This document shows, in pieces, positions 40,072 through 47,998 of a stretch of DNA of 51,271 bases. The stretch covers positions 1-51,271 of the forward strand of contig CAZABG010000007.1 of NCBI GenBank assembly GCA_964483465.1. Direction: 5' to 3'. Origin of the DNA: CAZABG01 sp964483465. GTDB lineage: Bacteria; Chlamydiota; Chlamydiia; Chlamydiales; Parachlamydiaceae. Each line of letters opens with the position of its first letter. Position 1 is the stretch's first letter. A program made the translations under genes and the position numbers. The notes beneath the pieces are model-generated. The model ran no database searches. It saw only the letters and a list, made by a program, of their open reading frames with translations, and was not told where the DNA came from.

Positions 40072-40727
40072 TCAGCTAACTTTAGTATTTGATTAACTCT
40101 AATTTGATTTTGCTCGGGCGCCATGTTGTTCAAGCGCCTGATATCTTTTATAGATACGCCATTCTGCTTCGCAATTTTTTCAAGCGAATCACCCGGCTTT
40201 ACTCGATAAGTCTTTCCGCCGGCAGCTGCAGGGACGCTTCCAGCTTCGAGCTTAATCGCATCAAGAACGGTATTTAAAGCCTGTTCTAGTAATTTCATGT
40301 TGCTATTAAGCGCCTTAATGTGGTCTTCAAGCTGAGAAATTCTATCTTTAAAGGCTTTAAGCGTATCTTGCGATTCATTAAAACTATTTCGGATTTGTTT
40401 TACGTCGGAAGTGATGCCTTTAGAGCTAGTTTCAAGCGATCCAATTTTCATTTCGAGATTACCGAGATTATTCTTGGTTATCTCTTTTTGCGCTTGATGA
40501 GTTTCTTTAAGCTCAGAACGTATTGAATCAAGAGTGCCGTCAATCGACTGGCTTCTTTCTTCAATCGCTTTCATTTCGATTTCGTGATTACGGACTTCAC
40601 GTTTGAGGTCTTCTAACGTGTCGCGTATTTCACGGATTTGTATTTGTGTGTCCTCTTCATAGCGGCGAAGCGCTTCTAAAGAGCCCGTCCCAAATATTAG
40701 GACGGGCAGGAGAAATAGCCAAAACAT
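40068..40727 (-). CDS. Coiled-coil LysM protein of the Tol-Pal operon
   Basis: 219 residues: signal peptide (about 1-19), a long coiled coil (20-160), and a C-terminal LysM domain (about 172-217, YRVKPGDSLEKIAKQNGV). LysM binds peptidoglycan. It occupies the place of YbgF/CpoB in proteobacterial Tol-Pal operons and of CT601 in Chlamydia. The stop/start contact with pal (shared base 40727) and the overlap with murI suggest coupling. Confidence 0.85.
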   Translation of the reverse strand: MFWLFLLPVLIFGTGSLEALRRYEEDTQIQIREIRDTLEDLKREVRNHEIEMKAIEERSQSIDGTLDSIRSELKETHQAQKEITKNNLGNLEMKIGSLETSSKGITSDVKQIRNSFNESQDTLKAFKDRISQLEDHIKALNSNMKLLEQALNTVLDAIKLEAGSVPAAAGGKTYRVKPGDSLEKIAKQNGVSIKDIRRLNNMAPEQNQIRVNQILKLAE

Positions 40728-41455
40728 TATCTTTGATAAACTTTAAATTCAGCTCTGCGGTTTTTGCTCCAGGCCTCTTCATGCGATTCCATTACAAGAG
40801 GACGTTCTTTACCGTAGGAAATGGTAAAGACGTTATCAGGATTGACGCCGTTTGAAAGAAGCTCGTTTCTTACAGCATTAGATCTTCTTGATCCAAGAGC
40901 CAGGTTGAATGCCTCTGCGCCTCGTTCGTCGCAATGTCCTTCCACAAATATGTAGGTGTTAGGATGGCTGTTCATGTAGTTAGAAACATTTCTTAAGATT
41001 TGAGCGTTATCTTCCCCTTTTACAAGGTAGCTGTTGTAATCAAATTGAACGTTTCTAAATGTCCCTGCAAGTTCAGGAATCGTAGCCGGATCGCGGAACG
41101 ATTCAATGCCAGGAATATTTGATCCTGGATCGCCTGGAATTTGACTTGGTTGTCTTGCTACGAAATCGGCCATTGCCACTTCGTCGCCCATAGGTTGATC
41201 GGAAATTGGAACAAAATCTTGTCCACCCGACATAGGAACGAGGTTGCCGTTTTCATCATAGCAATAAAATTCGGATGGATCGGTAACGGAGCGAGAATCG
41301 CCGCATTTTCCGCCAAACGACTTAATGCCTCTTGATATGTGTCTCGAACCGCTTTTTGTATCTTCCCAAACATCGTCTGTCGTTCTGCGACAGCCCGACA
41401 TCAAGGTTAGAGCAACCAGACAGCCGAGGAGGATGTGAAATTTTGCATTCTGCAT
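40727..41455 (-). CDS. pal: Peptidoglycan-associated lipoprotein Pal
   Basis: 242 residues. Lipobox LMSGC near residue 22 gives a lipoprotein; the C-terminal OmpA-like domain has YIFVEGHCDERG and SRRSNAVRNELL, which bind peptidoglycan. The middle (about 30-130) is longer than in E. coli Pal and probably disordered. GGGGA lies before the ATG. It links the outer membrane to the wall and works with TolB. Confidence 0.95.
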   Translation of the reverse strand: MQNAKFHILLGCLVALTLMSGCRRTTDDVWEDTKSGSRHISRGIKSFGGKCGDSRSVTDPSEFYCYDENGNLVPMSGGQDFVPISDQPMGDEVAMADFVARQPSQIPGDPGSNIPGIESFRDPATIPELAGTFRNVQFDYNSYLVKGEDNAQILRNVSNYMNSHPNTYIFVEGHCDERGAEAFNLALGSRRSNAVRNELLSNGVNPDNVFTISYGKERPLVMESHEEAWSKNRRAEFKVYQR

Positions 41456-41521
41456 ATATTTCCCCAGAAAAATCGATTATTAGATTGATAACATATCACG
41501 GTTTCTAAAATTGGGAAAAGG

Positions 41522-41537
41522 AGTCTTTTAAAAGACT
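41522..41537. repeat. 16-base perfect palindrome between tolB and pal
   Basis: AGTCTTTTAAAAGACT in the 95-base gap between the tolB stop and the pal start. As RNA it gives a 6-base-pair stem. Could be a weak terminator or a protein site; no T tract. Confidence 0.4.
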
Positions 41538-41550
41538 AATCTTCAAGTCT

Positions 41551-42900
41551 TTAACTTCGCGGCTCCCAAGATGGAAATCGTTTTTCTCCCGGTCCCGATG
41601 TAATTTTTACCGCTTCAGCCTGATTCAAATTCACCATATAGAGTTCTGCGCGGTTTGAATCGGTTGTGTTGAACATGATGTGCATGCTGTTCGGCGCCCA
41701 GGTAGGATTTTCTTTGTTGCCGCTTCCTTTTGTAAGCTGCCACTCTTTTCTTTTAACAAGATCGTAAATCCAAATCTGCCTTGTCCCATTAGTAAGAGCT
41801 GTGTAGGCAATCTTCGTTCCATCTGGAGACCAGCAGGGAGCCGTATTTTCTTTATTGAAGCGGGTCAGGAGTTCGGCTTTAATGTCTTTTAAGGATACTC
41901 CAGGCTTAGGTATTGCCATTTTATAGATGCGCGGAGAGCCGTCTTTATTTGATACAAACGCCACTTCTTTTCCATCCGGAGAAAAAGTAGGCGTGCCTTG
42001 TGTTGCGCGGTGCGTTGCGAAAATTTGGCTTGGTTTGCCAATCGGAGTTCCATCAGCGCTTACAGGCTGCATAAAGAGATCGGGATTACCGGTTATATCG
42101 CAGATAAGGCAAACTTTATCGCGCTGTCTTGAAATTGCCGGCATTAACTGATTTCCTTTTAAGAGCGAGAAGCGGATAGGTTTAAATTCAGATAAGGAAG
42201 AGAAAAATATTTTGGGTTGGCCGTTCTTATAAGACACATATAAGAAGCTTCCTACCTTGTTTCCTGGTTTTGGAGGGACATAAGCAGGAGTAACCACATA
42301 TCCTGCGTCTTTCGTTACCGCGCGCAAGTTATGCCCGTCATAATCGCTTTCATATACTTCTGAAACCCCATGTCCTTGGGCGTTTTTAGATTTGATGGTA
42401 AAAAGGATTTTAGTGCTGGCTATTCCCTCTTCGCCAAAAAGCTCTTTAAAAATCCTGTCCGCAACAAAGTGAACTTGTCTTCTGTCGTTTTGTATATTTC
42501 CTGTTAAATCGATTCCGTCTAAAGCTTTAACCGCGCCATTATTCAAAACAATTAGGCGCAAGTTGAGCTTTTTCCCAACAATTTTCCCTTTTAAAATAAA
42601 ATACGCGTTCCAGCTCTTTAATTCGTTTAAATCGCCTCTTTCATCAAAGCCGAGTTCGCGCAAACGTTTATCTTTTGATGCTTCTCTATCCATAACGGAC
42701 GTCATGCCGTTATAGTTCATATCAAAGGCAAAGACTTTTCTGATTTTTTCACCATAGGAAGGTTCAAAATCACCATCGTTGATGGGTCCAAGATAAAGAG
42801 GAAGCAAGCTTGATTCGGTTTCTAAAGTGACGACAATTTCGGCCTCTTCCGCTATGCAGGAGACCGAAATTAAGATGAAAGCAAGGAAGCGTTTAAACAT
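41551..42900 (-). CDS. tolB: TolB, periplasmic beta-propeller
   Basis: 449 residues with a signal peptide (about 1-17), an N-terminal TolB_N domain and WD40-like PD40 repeats in the C-terminal two thirds: TFSPDGKEVAFVSNKDGS, CWSPDGTKIAYTAL and TWAPNSMHIMFNT. It interacts with Pal and the TolA C terminus. Typical family length (about 430). Confidence 0.94.
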   Translation of the reverse strand: MFKRFLAFILISVSCIAEEAEIVVTLETESSLLPLYLGPINDGDFEPSYGEKIRKVFAFDMNYNGMTSVMDREASKDKRLRELGFDERGDLNELKSWNAYFILKGKIVGKKLNLRLIVLNNGAVKALDGIDLTGNIQNDRRQVHFVADRIFKELFGEEGIASTKILFTIKSKNAQGHGVSEVYESDYDGHNLRAVTKDAGYVVTPAYVPPKPGNKVGSFLYVSYKNGQPKIFFSSLSEFKPIRFSLLKGNQLMPAISRQRDKVCLICDITGNPDLFMQPVSADGTPIGKPSQIFATHRATQGTPTFSPDGKEVAFVSNKDGSPRIYKMAIPKPGVSLKDIKAELLTRFNKENTAPCWSPDGTKIAYTALTNGTRQIWIYDLVKRKEWQLTKGSGNKENPTWAPNSMHIMFNTTDSNRAELYMVNLNQAEAVKITSGPGEKRFPSWEPRS

Positions 42901-42925
42901 AGGTACTACCTGAATAAAAACTCTA

Positions 42926-43906
42926 TTATTCAGAGTTTAGCGTAATTTGGAAAGTGTAAGTCTCATGACCGATAAAATTATCTCCGAAAGAAGGAAAGGT
43001 GATGCCAGGTAATGTTTTTCTAATATGCGCTTTGTTAACGGCACTTTCTGATTGAAGGATATTAACGTCAGTCACTTTACCTGAACGGCTTAGAGTCAAT
43101 TTAAGTTTTACGACCCCATATTCAGGAAGTTTTAATGTTAGAATTAGACGACGAGCAAGCTCGTCACGATAACCGCTTTCTTTTACCGTTAAAGAATCTG
43201 CTGTTGATATAGTGTCGATTTTTAACTCGCCTAATTGAGAAGGAATATTAATCTTTTCAAGGCTTGTTCCTCCCTTCAATCGACTTGCATTGGTGTCGAC
43301 TTTTGAAGAGAAAGACCTGGCCTGATCAATAAGCGCTCTCTTTTTTTGTTTTAAAGCTTCCGCTTGAGGGTCCACTTTTGGCGCTTCAATCACCGGTTCT
43401 TTTTTAATTTCCTTTTTAGGAGCGGGTTTTGGCAAAGGCGCTTCTTTCTTTACCGGAGCAAGATCCTTCTTTTTGGGCGCAGGTTTGGGGGCGGGCTTTT
43501 TAATTGTAGGCGCAGGTTTTGGTTTTGGAATAGTTTTTGGCACAGGTTTAGGAGGGGTCGGAGCAGGTTCCGGCGGCGCCGCTTTAACTTCCGGCTCGGC
43601 CTGTTTTTCTATTACGGGCTCCTCTTTGGCAGGAATAATCGGCTCAGGCTCGCTTTCAATAACGGGAGCGGGTTCAGGTTCTGCGATTATGGGTTCATCC
43701 ATCACAGGAGCGGGAGCAGAAATAGGCGCGCTTGCTGTTTTTGGAGGAGATAGTTTTACTGTTTTTACTACGAGCTTTTCTCTTTTTGGAGGGGTAAAAA
43801 CGGCGGGTTGAAAAAACTGGCTTGAATAGAAAATCAGCAGTAGGTGAATGGAAACGACAATCAGCGTGATGAGCTTAAGATTCGGTTTTGCGTAGGCTTG
43901 CGTCAT
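42926..43906 (-). CDS. tolA: TolA/TonB-like Pro/Lys-rich energy transducer
   Basis: 326 residues. One membrane helix near the N terminus (about 13-31), a long Pro/Ala/Lys/Glu-rich linker (50-185), then a TonB C-terminal-like domain (about 240-326, YGVVKLKLTLSRSGKVTDV). In the chlamydial Tol operon (CT598 position) this is the transducer between TolQ/R and TolB/Pal. The linker is extended rather than helical, more like TonB than TolA. Confidence 0.82.
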   Translation of the reverse strand: MTQAYAKPNLKLITLIVVSIHLLLIFYSSQFFQPAVFTPPKREKLVVKTVKLSPPKTASAPISAPAPVMDEPIIAEPEPAPVIESEPEPIIPAKEEPVIEKQAEPEVKAAPPEPAPTPPKPVPKTIPKPKPAPTIKKPAPKPAPKKKDLAPVKKEAPLPKPAPKKEIKKEPVIEAPKVDPQAEALKQKKRALIDQARSFSSKVDTNASRLKGGTSLEKINIPSQLGELKIDTISTADSLTVKESGYRDELARRLILTLKLPEYGVVKLKLTLSRSGKVTDVNILQSESAVNKAHIRKTLPGITFPSFGDNFIGHETYTFQITLNSE

Positions 43907-43910
43907 TTTT

Positions 43911-44339
43911 TTAAGCCGGTTTTAAAACGATATCGACTTCTTTAAATCCCGCTTCTTCAAGCGCATTCTTAACTCCTTGATAAGTGCCGAAATGGGCCTT
44001 TTTATCGTGAAAAAGCTGAGGTCTTGCGGTTGGGTAAAGCTGTTTTGCTTTTTTAAGCTTAGAAGCAAGTTCGCTTATCGAAACTCGATGCTTATTAAGC
44101 CAGACGGAGTTGTCGCTTTGCACATGAAGAGAAATTTTGCTTGTCTCTTGGACAGACATATTATTTTCATGCGAAACTTTAGGCGCGTCAGCAAGCTCAA
44201 CTCTATCTAGTTCAAGAAGAGGCGCGATCAGAATAAACATGATCAAAACGACGAAGACAACGTCGATCAACGCTGTTAAATTTATCGTCGGCTCTTCTAT
44301 CGGCGGTTTGCTTAATTTAAACGCGAAGGGTCTTGCCAT
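43911..44339 (-). CDS. tolR: TolR/ExbD-type proton channel subunit
   Basis: 142 residues, one membrane helix (about 21-42) with the conserved Asp in LTALIDVVFVVLIMF, then a periplasmic domain. It starts on the last base of tolQ and ends 4 bases before the next gene. With TolQ it converts the proton gradient to movement of the transducer. Confidence 0.92.
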   Translation of the reverse strand: MARPFAFKLSKPPIEEPTINLTALIDVVFVVLIMFILIAPLLELDRVELADAPKVSHENNMSVQETSKISLHVQSDNSVWLNKHRVSISELASKLKKAKQLYPTARPQLFHDKKAHFGTYQGVKNALEEAGFKEVDIVLKPA

Positions 44340-45076
44340 TAGTTGATGTCCACTTGTCTATATTGAAGTTCAACTGCCGCAATCATCTCGTTTGAAAAGC
44401 TTTGCATATCGGTTTCAAAATCGCGCGACGCATTTTTTAAATAGTTATAACCAATTAAAGCGGGTATCGCATCGAGCAGGCCTAAAACGGTTGTAGCAAG
44501 CGCAAGCGAAAGCCCTGATAGGACCGATTGGGAGCCGGCGCTAGATACAGCCTGCATCTCAGAAAATGAGTTTAAAATCCCCCATACTGTCCCAAGCAAG
44601 CCGAGAAATGGGGCCAATGTGACGATGGTTGAGAGTATAAATAAATTTTTCTCTATATCCTTAGTTGAATTTGAAACTTGAGTCATCAATTGAGCCTGGA
44701 TAAAGTCGATATCGGTGGGGGAAAGATAGGCAGAATTTTCCTCTTTTCCTTTAAAGGTTCTATTTTTTTGTAATATCTCTAAAGTATTTTTTTTAAGCGC
44801 TAAATAAAGTTCTTGAAAAGGGCTGTTTTTGTTTTTAAGTTTCGTATTATCCATTTCTAAGCTTAAAGGATTAAGCCTTTGGACTTGAAAAGTCTCCCAA
44901 AACTGTTGTGAGAGCTTTCTTGCTTGTTGTGTAATCCAGAATTTATGTATTAAAATAACCCAACTTATAATTGATAATGATACTAATAATATAAAAATTA
45001 ATTTACCAAGATAATCAGATTGATAATAAGCATCAAAAAAAGGGTTGCCAACTAATATAAAATAATTTAAACTCAT
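44339..45076 (-). CDS. tolQ: TolQ/ExbB/MotA-type proton channel subunit
   Basis: 245 residues with three membrane helices (about 25-45, 150-172, 185-212); the LAPFLGLLGTVWGI and LSLALATTVLGLLDAIPALIGY regions are the conserved channel helices. First gene of the Tol operon. Divergent from dsbD with 40 bases between the starts. Confidence 0.93.
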   Translation of the reverse strand: MSLNYFILVGNPFFDAYYQSDYLGKLIFILLVSLSIISWVILIHKFWITQQARKLSQQFWETFQVQRLNPLSLEMDNTKLKNKNSPFQELYLALKKNTLEILQKNRTFKGKEENSAYLSPTDIDFIQAQLMTQVSNSTKDIEKNLFILSTIVTLAPFLGLLGTVWGILNSFSEMQAVSSAGSQSVLSGLSLALATTVLGLLDAIPALIGYNYLKNASRDFETDMQSFSNEMIAAVELQYRQVDIN

Positions 45077-45116
45077 TTAAAATCCTGAATTTAAGAAAGT
45101 ATAAAGAATATACCTA

Positions 45117-47195
45117 ATGGAATACCGTAAATTTTCGCTATTTGTCAAGGGACTCATGCTCTTCTTAGCAGTTTTCCTGTACGCAGCAGAGCCGGTAGAT
45201 TTAGCTCTGAAGTCGGAACATTTTGAAGTAAAGCCCGGGGATAAGTTCTGGGTAGCGCTTCAAGTAGATATTGAGCCGGGATATCATTTTTATTGGAAAA
45301 ATCCAGGGGGAGCAGGCATGCAGCCCCAGCTCAAGTGGGCCCTTCCTGACGGATTCGAGGTAAGCGCCATAGAATGGCCGGTACCGACGAAGTATACTGT
45401 CGCCGGGATTGAAACTTTCGGATACGAAAAATCCACTACTCTTCTTGCCCAAATCACCACGCAGCCAACATTAAAGCCGAATGGCGATAAAGAGCTCGAG
45501 CTTGAACTTAACTGGGTCGTTTGCAATGACGAAACTTGCTTGCCGGGAAGTTCAAAAGAAGCATTTAAAGTAAAGCTGTCTCAAGAAACGGATAAGGCAA
45601 ACGATTCTTCTTATTTTGATAATGTGCGCGCGAAATTGCCGGTCCCGACAAAGACAATCGAATCGATTAAGAATGAACGTATTATTAACAGCGTTGTTTC
45701 AGCCGAAGGGGTAAAAGCTGACGCGCTTGCTCGCACCGAATTCTTCCCTGAAGAGCAAGGCAGCGTTGTTCCAAAATTCAGTTTGAAATCAGGAAAGGAA
45801 GGGCAGATTGAGTTTGCCTTTGAAGCGGAAACTTTTACCGATGACCTTAAAGGGGTTTTAGTAATCGGAGATATTGGGTACGCGATCCAGGTTGACGCGC
45901 CTCAAGATGATGAACTTGCTGTGGTAGATAATGTTCAGCCTGCAAAATATGCGGCAGCTCCTGATGAAGTTAATTCAACTTGGGTGGCAATAGGCTTTGC
46001 GTTTATTGGCGGCCTTATTTTGAATTTGATGCCATGCGTTCTTCCGGTTGTATCTTTAAAATTATTATCGTTTGTGAAGATGGCAGGCTCAAGCCGCATT
46101 ACCATTGTTAAACATGGCGTTACTTTTGCGCTCGGCGTCTTGCTGTCCTTTTGGGCTCTTGCCATAATGCTGATCGCCTTAAAAAGTTATGGGAATGTAG
46201 TTGGCTGGGGATTCCAGCTTCAAAGCCCGCTTTTTGTCGCATTCTTCGCGATCATCATGCTGATGCTCGCCTTAAACCTTTTCGGTGTATTCGAAGCGGG
46301 CATGGGTATGGCGTCCTGGGCCGGTGAAAAGCAGGCCAAAAATCAAAATGGACTTTTAGGATCCTTTTTAAGCGGAGTGCTCGCGACGGTAGTTGCGGCT
46401 CCTTGCACAGGTCCATTTTTAGGTTCAGCGCTTGGCTATGCCTTTACAAGGCCTTCTTATGAAACGCTTGCCATTTTTACATCTCTTGGCCTTGGCATGG
46501 CCTCTCCTTATCTCTTGTTATCTGCGGTTCCTTCCCTTGTCCGCTTTATTCCAAAGCCTGGCGCCTGGATGGAAAGTTTAAAGCAGTTCATGGGCTTCAT
46601 GATGCTGTTTGCCGTACTGTGGCTGACATGGGTCTTTATGGGGCAAACGGGCGAAGGCGATGCTATTTTGCTGCTCTTATCTTTCATCTTAGTTGGATTC
46701 GCCTGCTGGATTTATGGAAAGTGGGCAACCCCGTTTAACTCAAAACAAGTTCGCACGGCAGCCTTAATGGTTATCTTGCTTACTTTATTTGCGAGCTACA
46801 AAGTGGTTGATTTTGCGACAACCGATAAAGGACACGCTACCGCTCAGACAGTAACTGCGGGATGGGAGCCTTTTTCGCTTGAAAGGCTCGAAGAGTTGAA
46901 AAAAGCAGGAACGCCTGTTTTTGTAGACTTCACCGCGAAATGGTGTTTGATTTGCCAGACGAATCATGCCGTTTTATCGACAAGCGAAGTGGAAAAGCAG
47001 ATGGAGTTGAAAGGGGTCGTGAAAATGAAGGCCGATTGGACGAAAAACGATCCTGTCATCACCGAAGAGCTAAGAAAGTTCGGACGCTCCGGGGTTCCTC
47101 TTTATCTTCTATATGGAACGGAAAAAAATGAACCGCAAATCTTGCCTCAAGTTTTGACGCCTGATATCCTTATATCCGCTATTGATGATATTTGA
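45117..47195 (+). CDS. dsbD: Thiol:disulfide interchange protein DsbD
   Basis: 692 residues. Signal-like helix (about 7-24), N-terminal Ig-like domain with Cys136 and Cys141, an eight-helix membrane core with Cys307 (LMPCVLP) and Cys430 (APCTGPF), and a C-terminal thioredoxin domain with WCLIC (Cys610, Cys613). It carries electrons across the inner membrane to periplasmic thiols. TATAAA (45100-45105) lies 11 bases before the ATG. In this window the cluster of Cys-rich periplasmic peptides would also need reduced thiols, but no direct link is shown. Confidence 0.95.
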   Translation: MEYRKFSLFVKGLMLFLAVFLYAAEPVDLALKSEHFEVKPGDKFWVALQVDIEPGYHFYWKNPGGAGMQPQLKWALPDGFEVSAIEWPVPTKYTVAGIETFGYEKSTTLLAQITTQPTLKPNGDKELELELNWVVCNDETCLPGSSKEAFKVKLSQETDKANDSSYFDNVRAKLPVPTKTIESIKNERIINSVVSAEGVKADALARTEFFPEEQGSVVPKFSLKSGKEGQIEFAFEAETFTDDLKGVLVIGDIGYAIQVDAPQDDELAVVDNVQPAKYAAAPDEVNSTWVAIGFAFIGGLILNLMPCVLPVVSLKLLSFVKMAGSSRITIVKHGVTFALGVLLSFWALAIMLIALKSYGNVVGWGFQLQSPLFVAFFAIIMLMLALNLFGVFEAGMGMASWAGEKQAKNQNGLLGSFLSGVLATVVAAPCTGPFLGSALGYAFTRPSYETLAIFTSLGLGMASPYLLLSAVPSLVRFIPKPGAWMESLKQFMGFMMLFAVLWLTWVFMGQTGEGDAILLLLSFILVGFACWIYGKWATPFNSKQVRTAALMVILLTLFASYKVVDFATTDKGHATAQTVTAGWEPFSLERLEELKKAGTPVFVDFTAKWCLICQTNHAVLSTSEVEKQMELKGVVKMKADWTKNDPVITEELRKFGRSGVPLYLLYGTEKNEPQILPQVLTPDILISAIDDI

Positions 47196-47201
47196 AAATC
47201 T

Positions 47202-47948
47202 ATGATCGACTCCCATGCCCACCTTACCTCCTCTGATCTTTATGGTCAGGTGGAGGACATATTAGCCCGTACAGATAAGCTTAAAAATATCGTCAATATC
47301 GCGACCGATATGGATAGCTTATTGAAAGGGATAGAACTTAAGAAAAAGCACCCTAAAATTTTCAACACCTGCGCCACAACGCCTCATGATGTTAAGGGTA
47401 ATTGGGTAAAACCCGAAGAGCTTGAACCTTTTCAAAACGATATCGTCGCAATTGGCGAGACGGGACTTGATTATTACTATGAACATTCTCCAAAAGAGAT
47501 GCAAAAGCAAGTTTTCATCGCATATCTTGAACTCGCAAAAAAATGGAACAAGCCGGTTGTCATTCATTGTAGAGATGCCTTTGTTGATCTTTTTGACATT
47601 ATGGATAGGCATTTTTCAGGAGGAAGAGCGATTCTTCATTGCTTTACTGGAACATTAGACGAGGCCAAAGAAGGGATGAAGCGCGGCTATCTTATTTCTT
47701 TCAGCGGTATCGTTACTTTTAAAAAAAGTTTTGAGTTGCAGGCTGTCGCAAAAGAAGTGCCGCTAAAATCAATGCTGATTGAAACCGATTGTCCTTATCT
47801 TGCGCCTCAGCCTTATCGGGGGCAGCGGAACGAACCGATGTTTTTGGAAGCAACTTGCGCGTTTCTCGCTCAGCTTAAAGAAATTTCTTTTGATGAAATG
47901 GCTTTTGAGACTGCCCGCAACGCTGAAAATATCTTCGCCTTTCATTAA
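47202..47948 (+). CDS. tatD: TatD-family metal-dependent hydrolase
   Basis: 248 residues. Metal ligands: DSHAHL at the start, GETGLDYYY, VIHCRDAF, LHCFTGT and ETDCPYLAPQPYRG. The family are 3'-5' exonucleases/AP-site enzymes. Starts 6 bases after dsbD, in the same operon, as in Chlamydia. Confidence 0.93.
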   Translation: MIDSHAHLTSSDLYGQVEDILARTDKLKNIVNIATDMDSLLKGIELKKKHPKIFNTCATTPHDVKGNWVKPEELEPFQNDIVAIGETGLDYYYEHSPKEMQKQVFIAYLELAKKWNKPVVIHCRDAFVDLFDIMDRHFSGGRAILHCFTGTLDEAKEGMKRGYLISFSGIVTFKKSFELQAVAKEVPLKSMLIETDCPYLAPQPYRGQRNEPMFLEATCAFLAQLKEISFDEMAFETARNAENIFAFH

Positions 47949-47998
47949 ATTAGCCTCTCTTCTAAAATCTTTTTATTTAAAGTCTTTTAAGGAAGAGT

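Noticed and set aside
43364..43811. Two long plus-strand frames rich in Arg/Phe and Gly opposite tolA
   Set aside because: They mirror the Pro/Lys/Ala-rich linker of TolA. Codon bias of the real gene keeps the opposite strand open.
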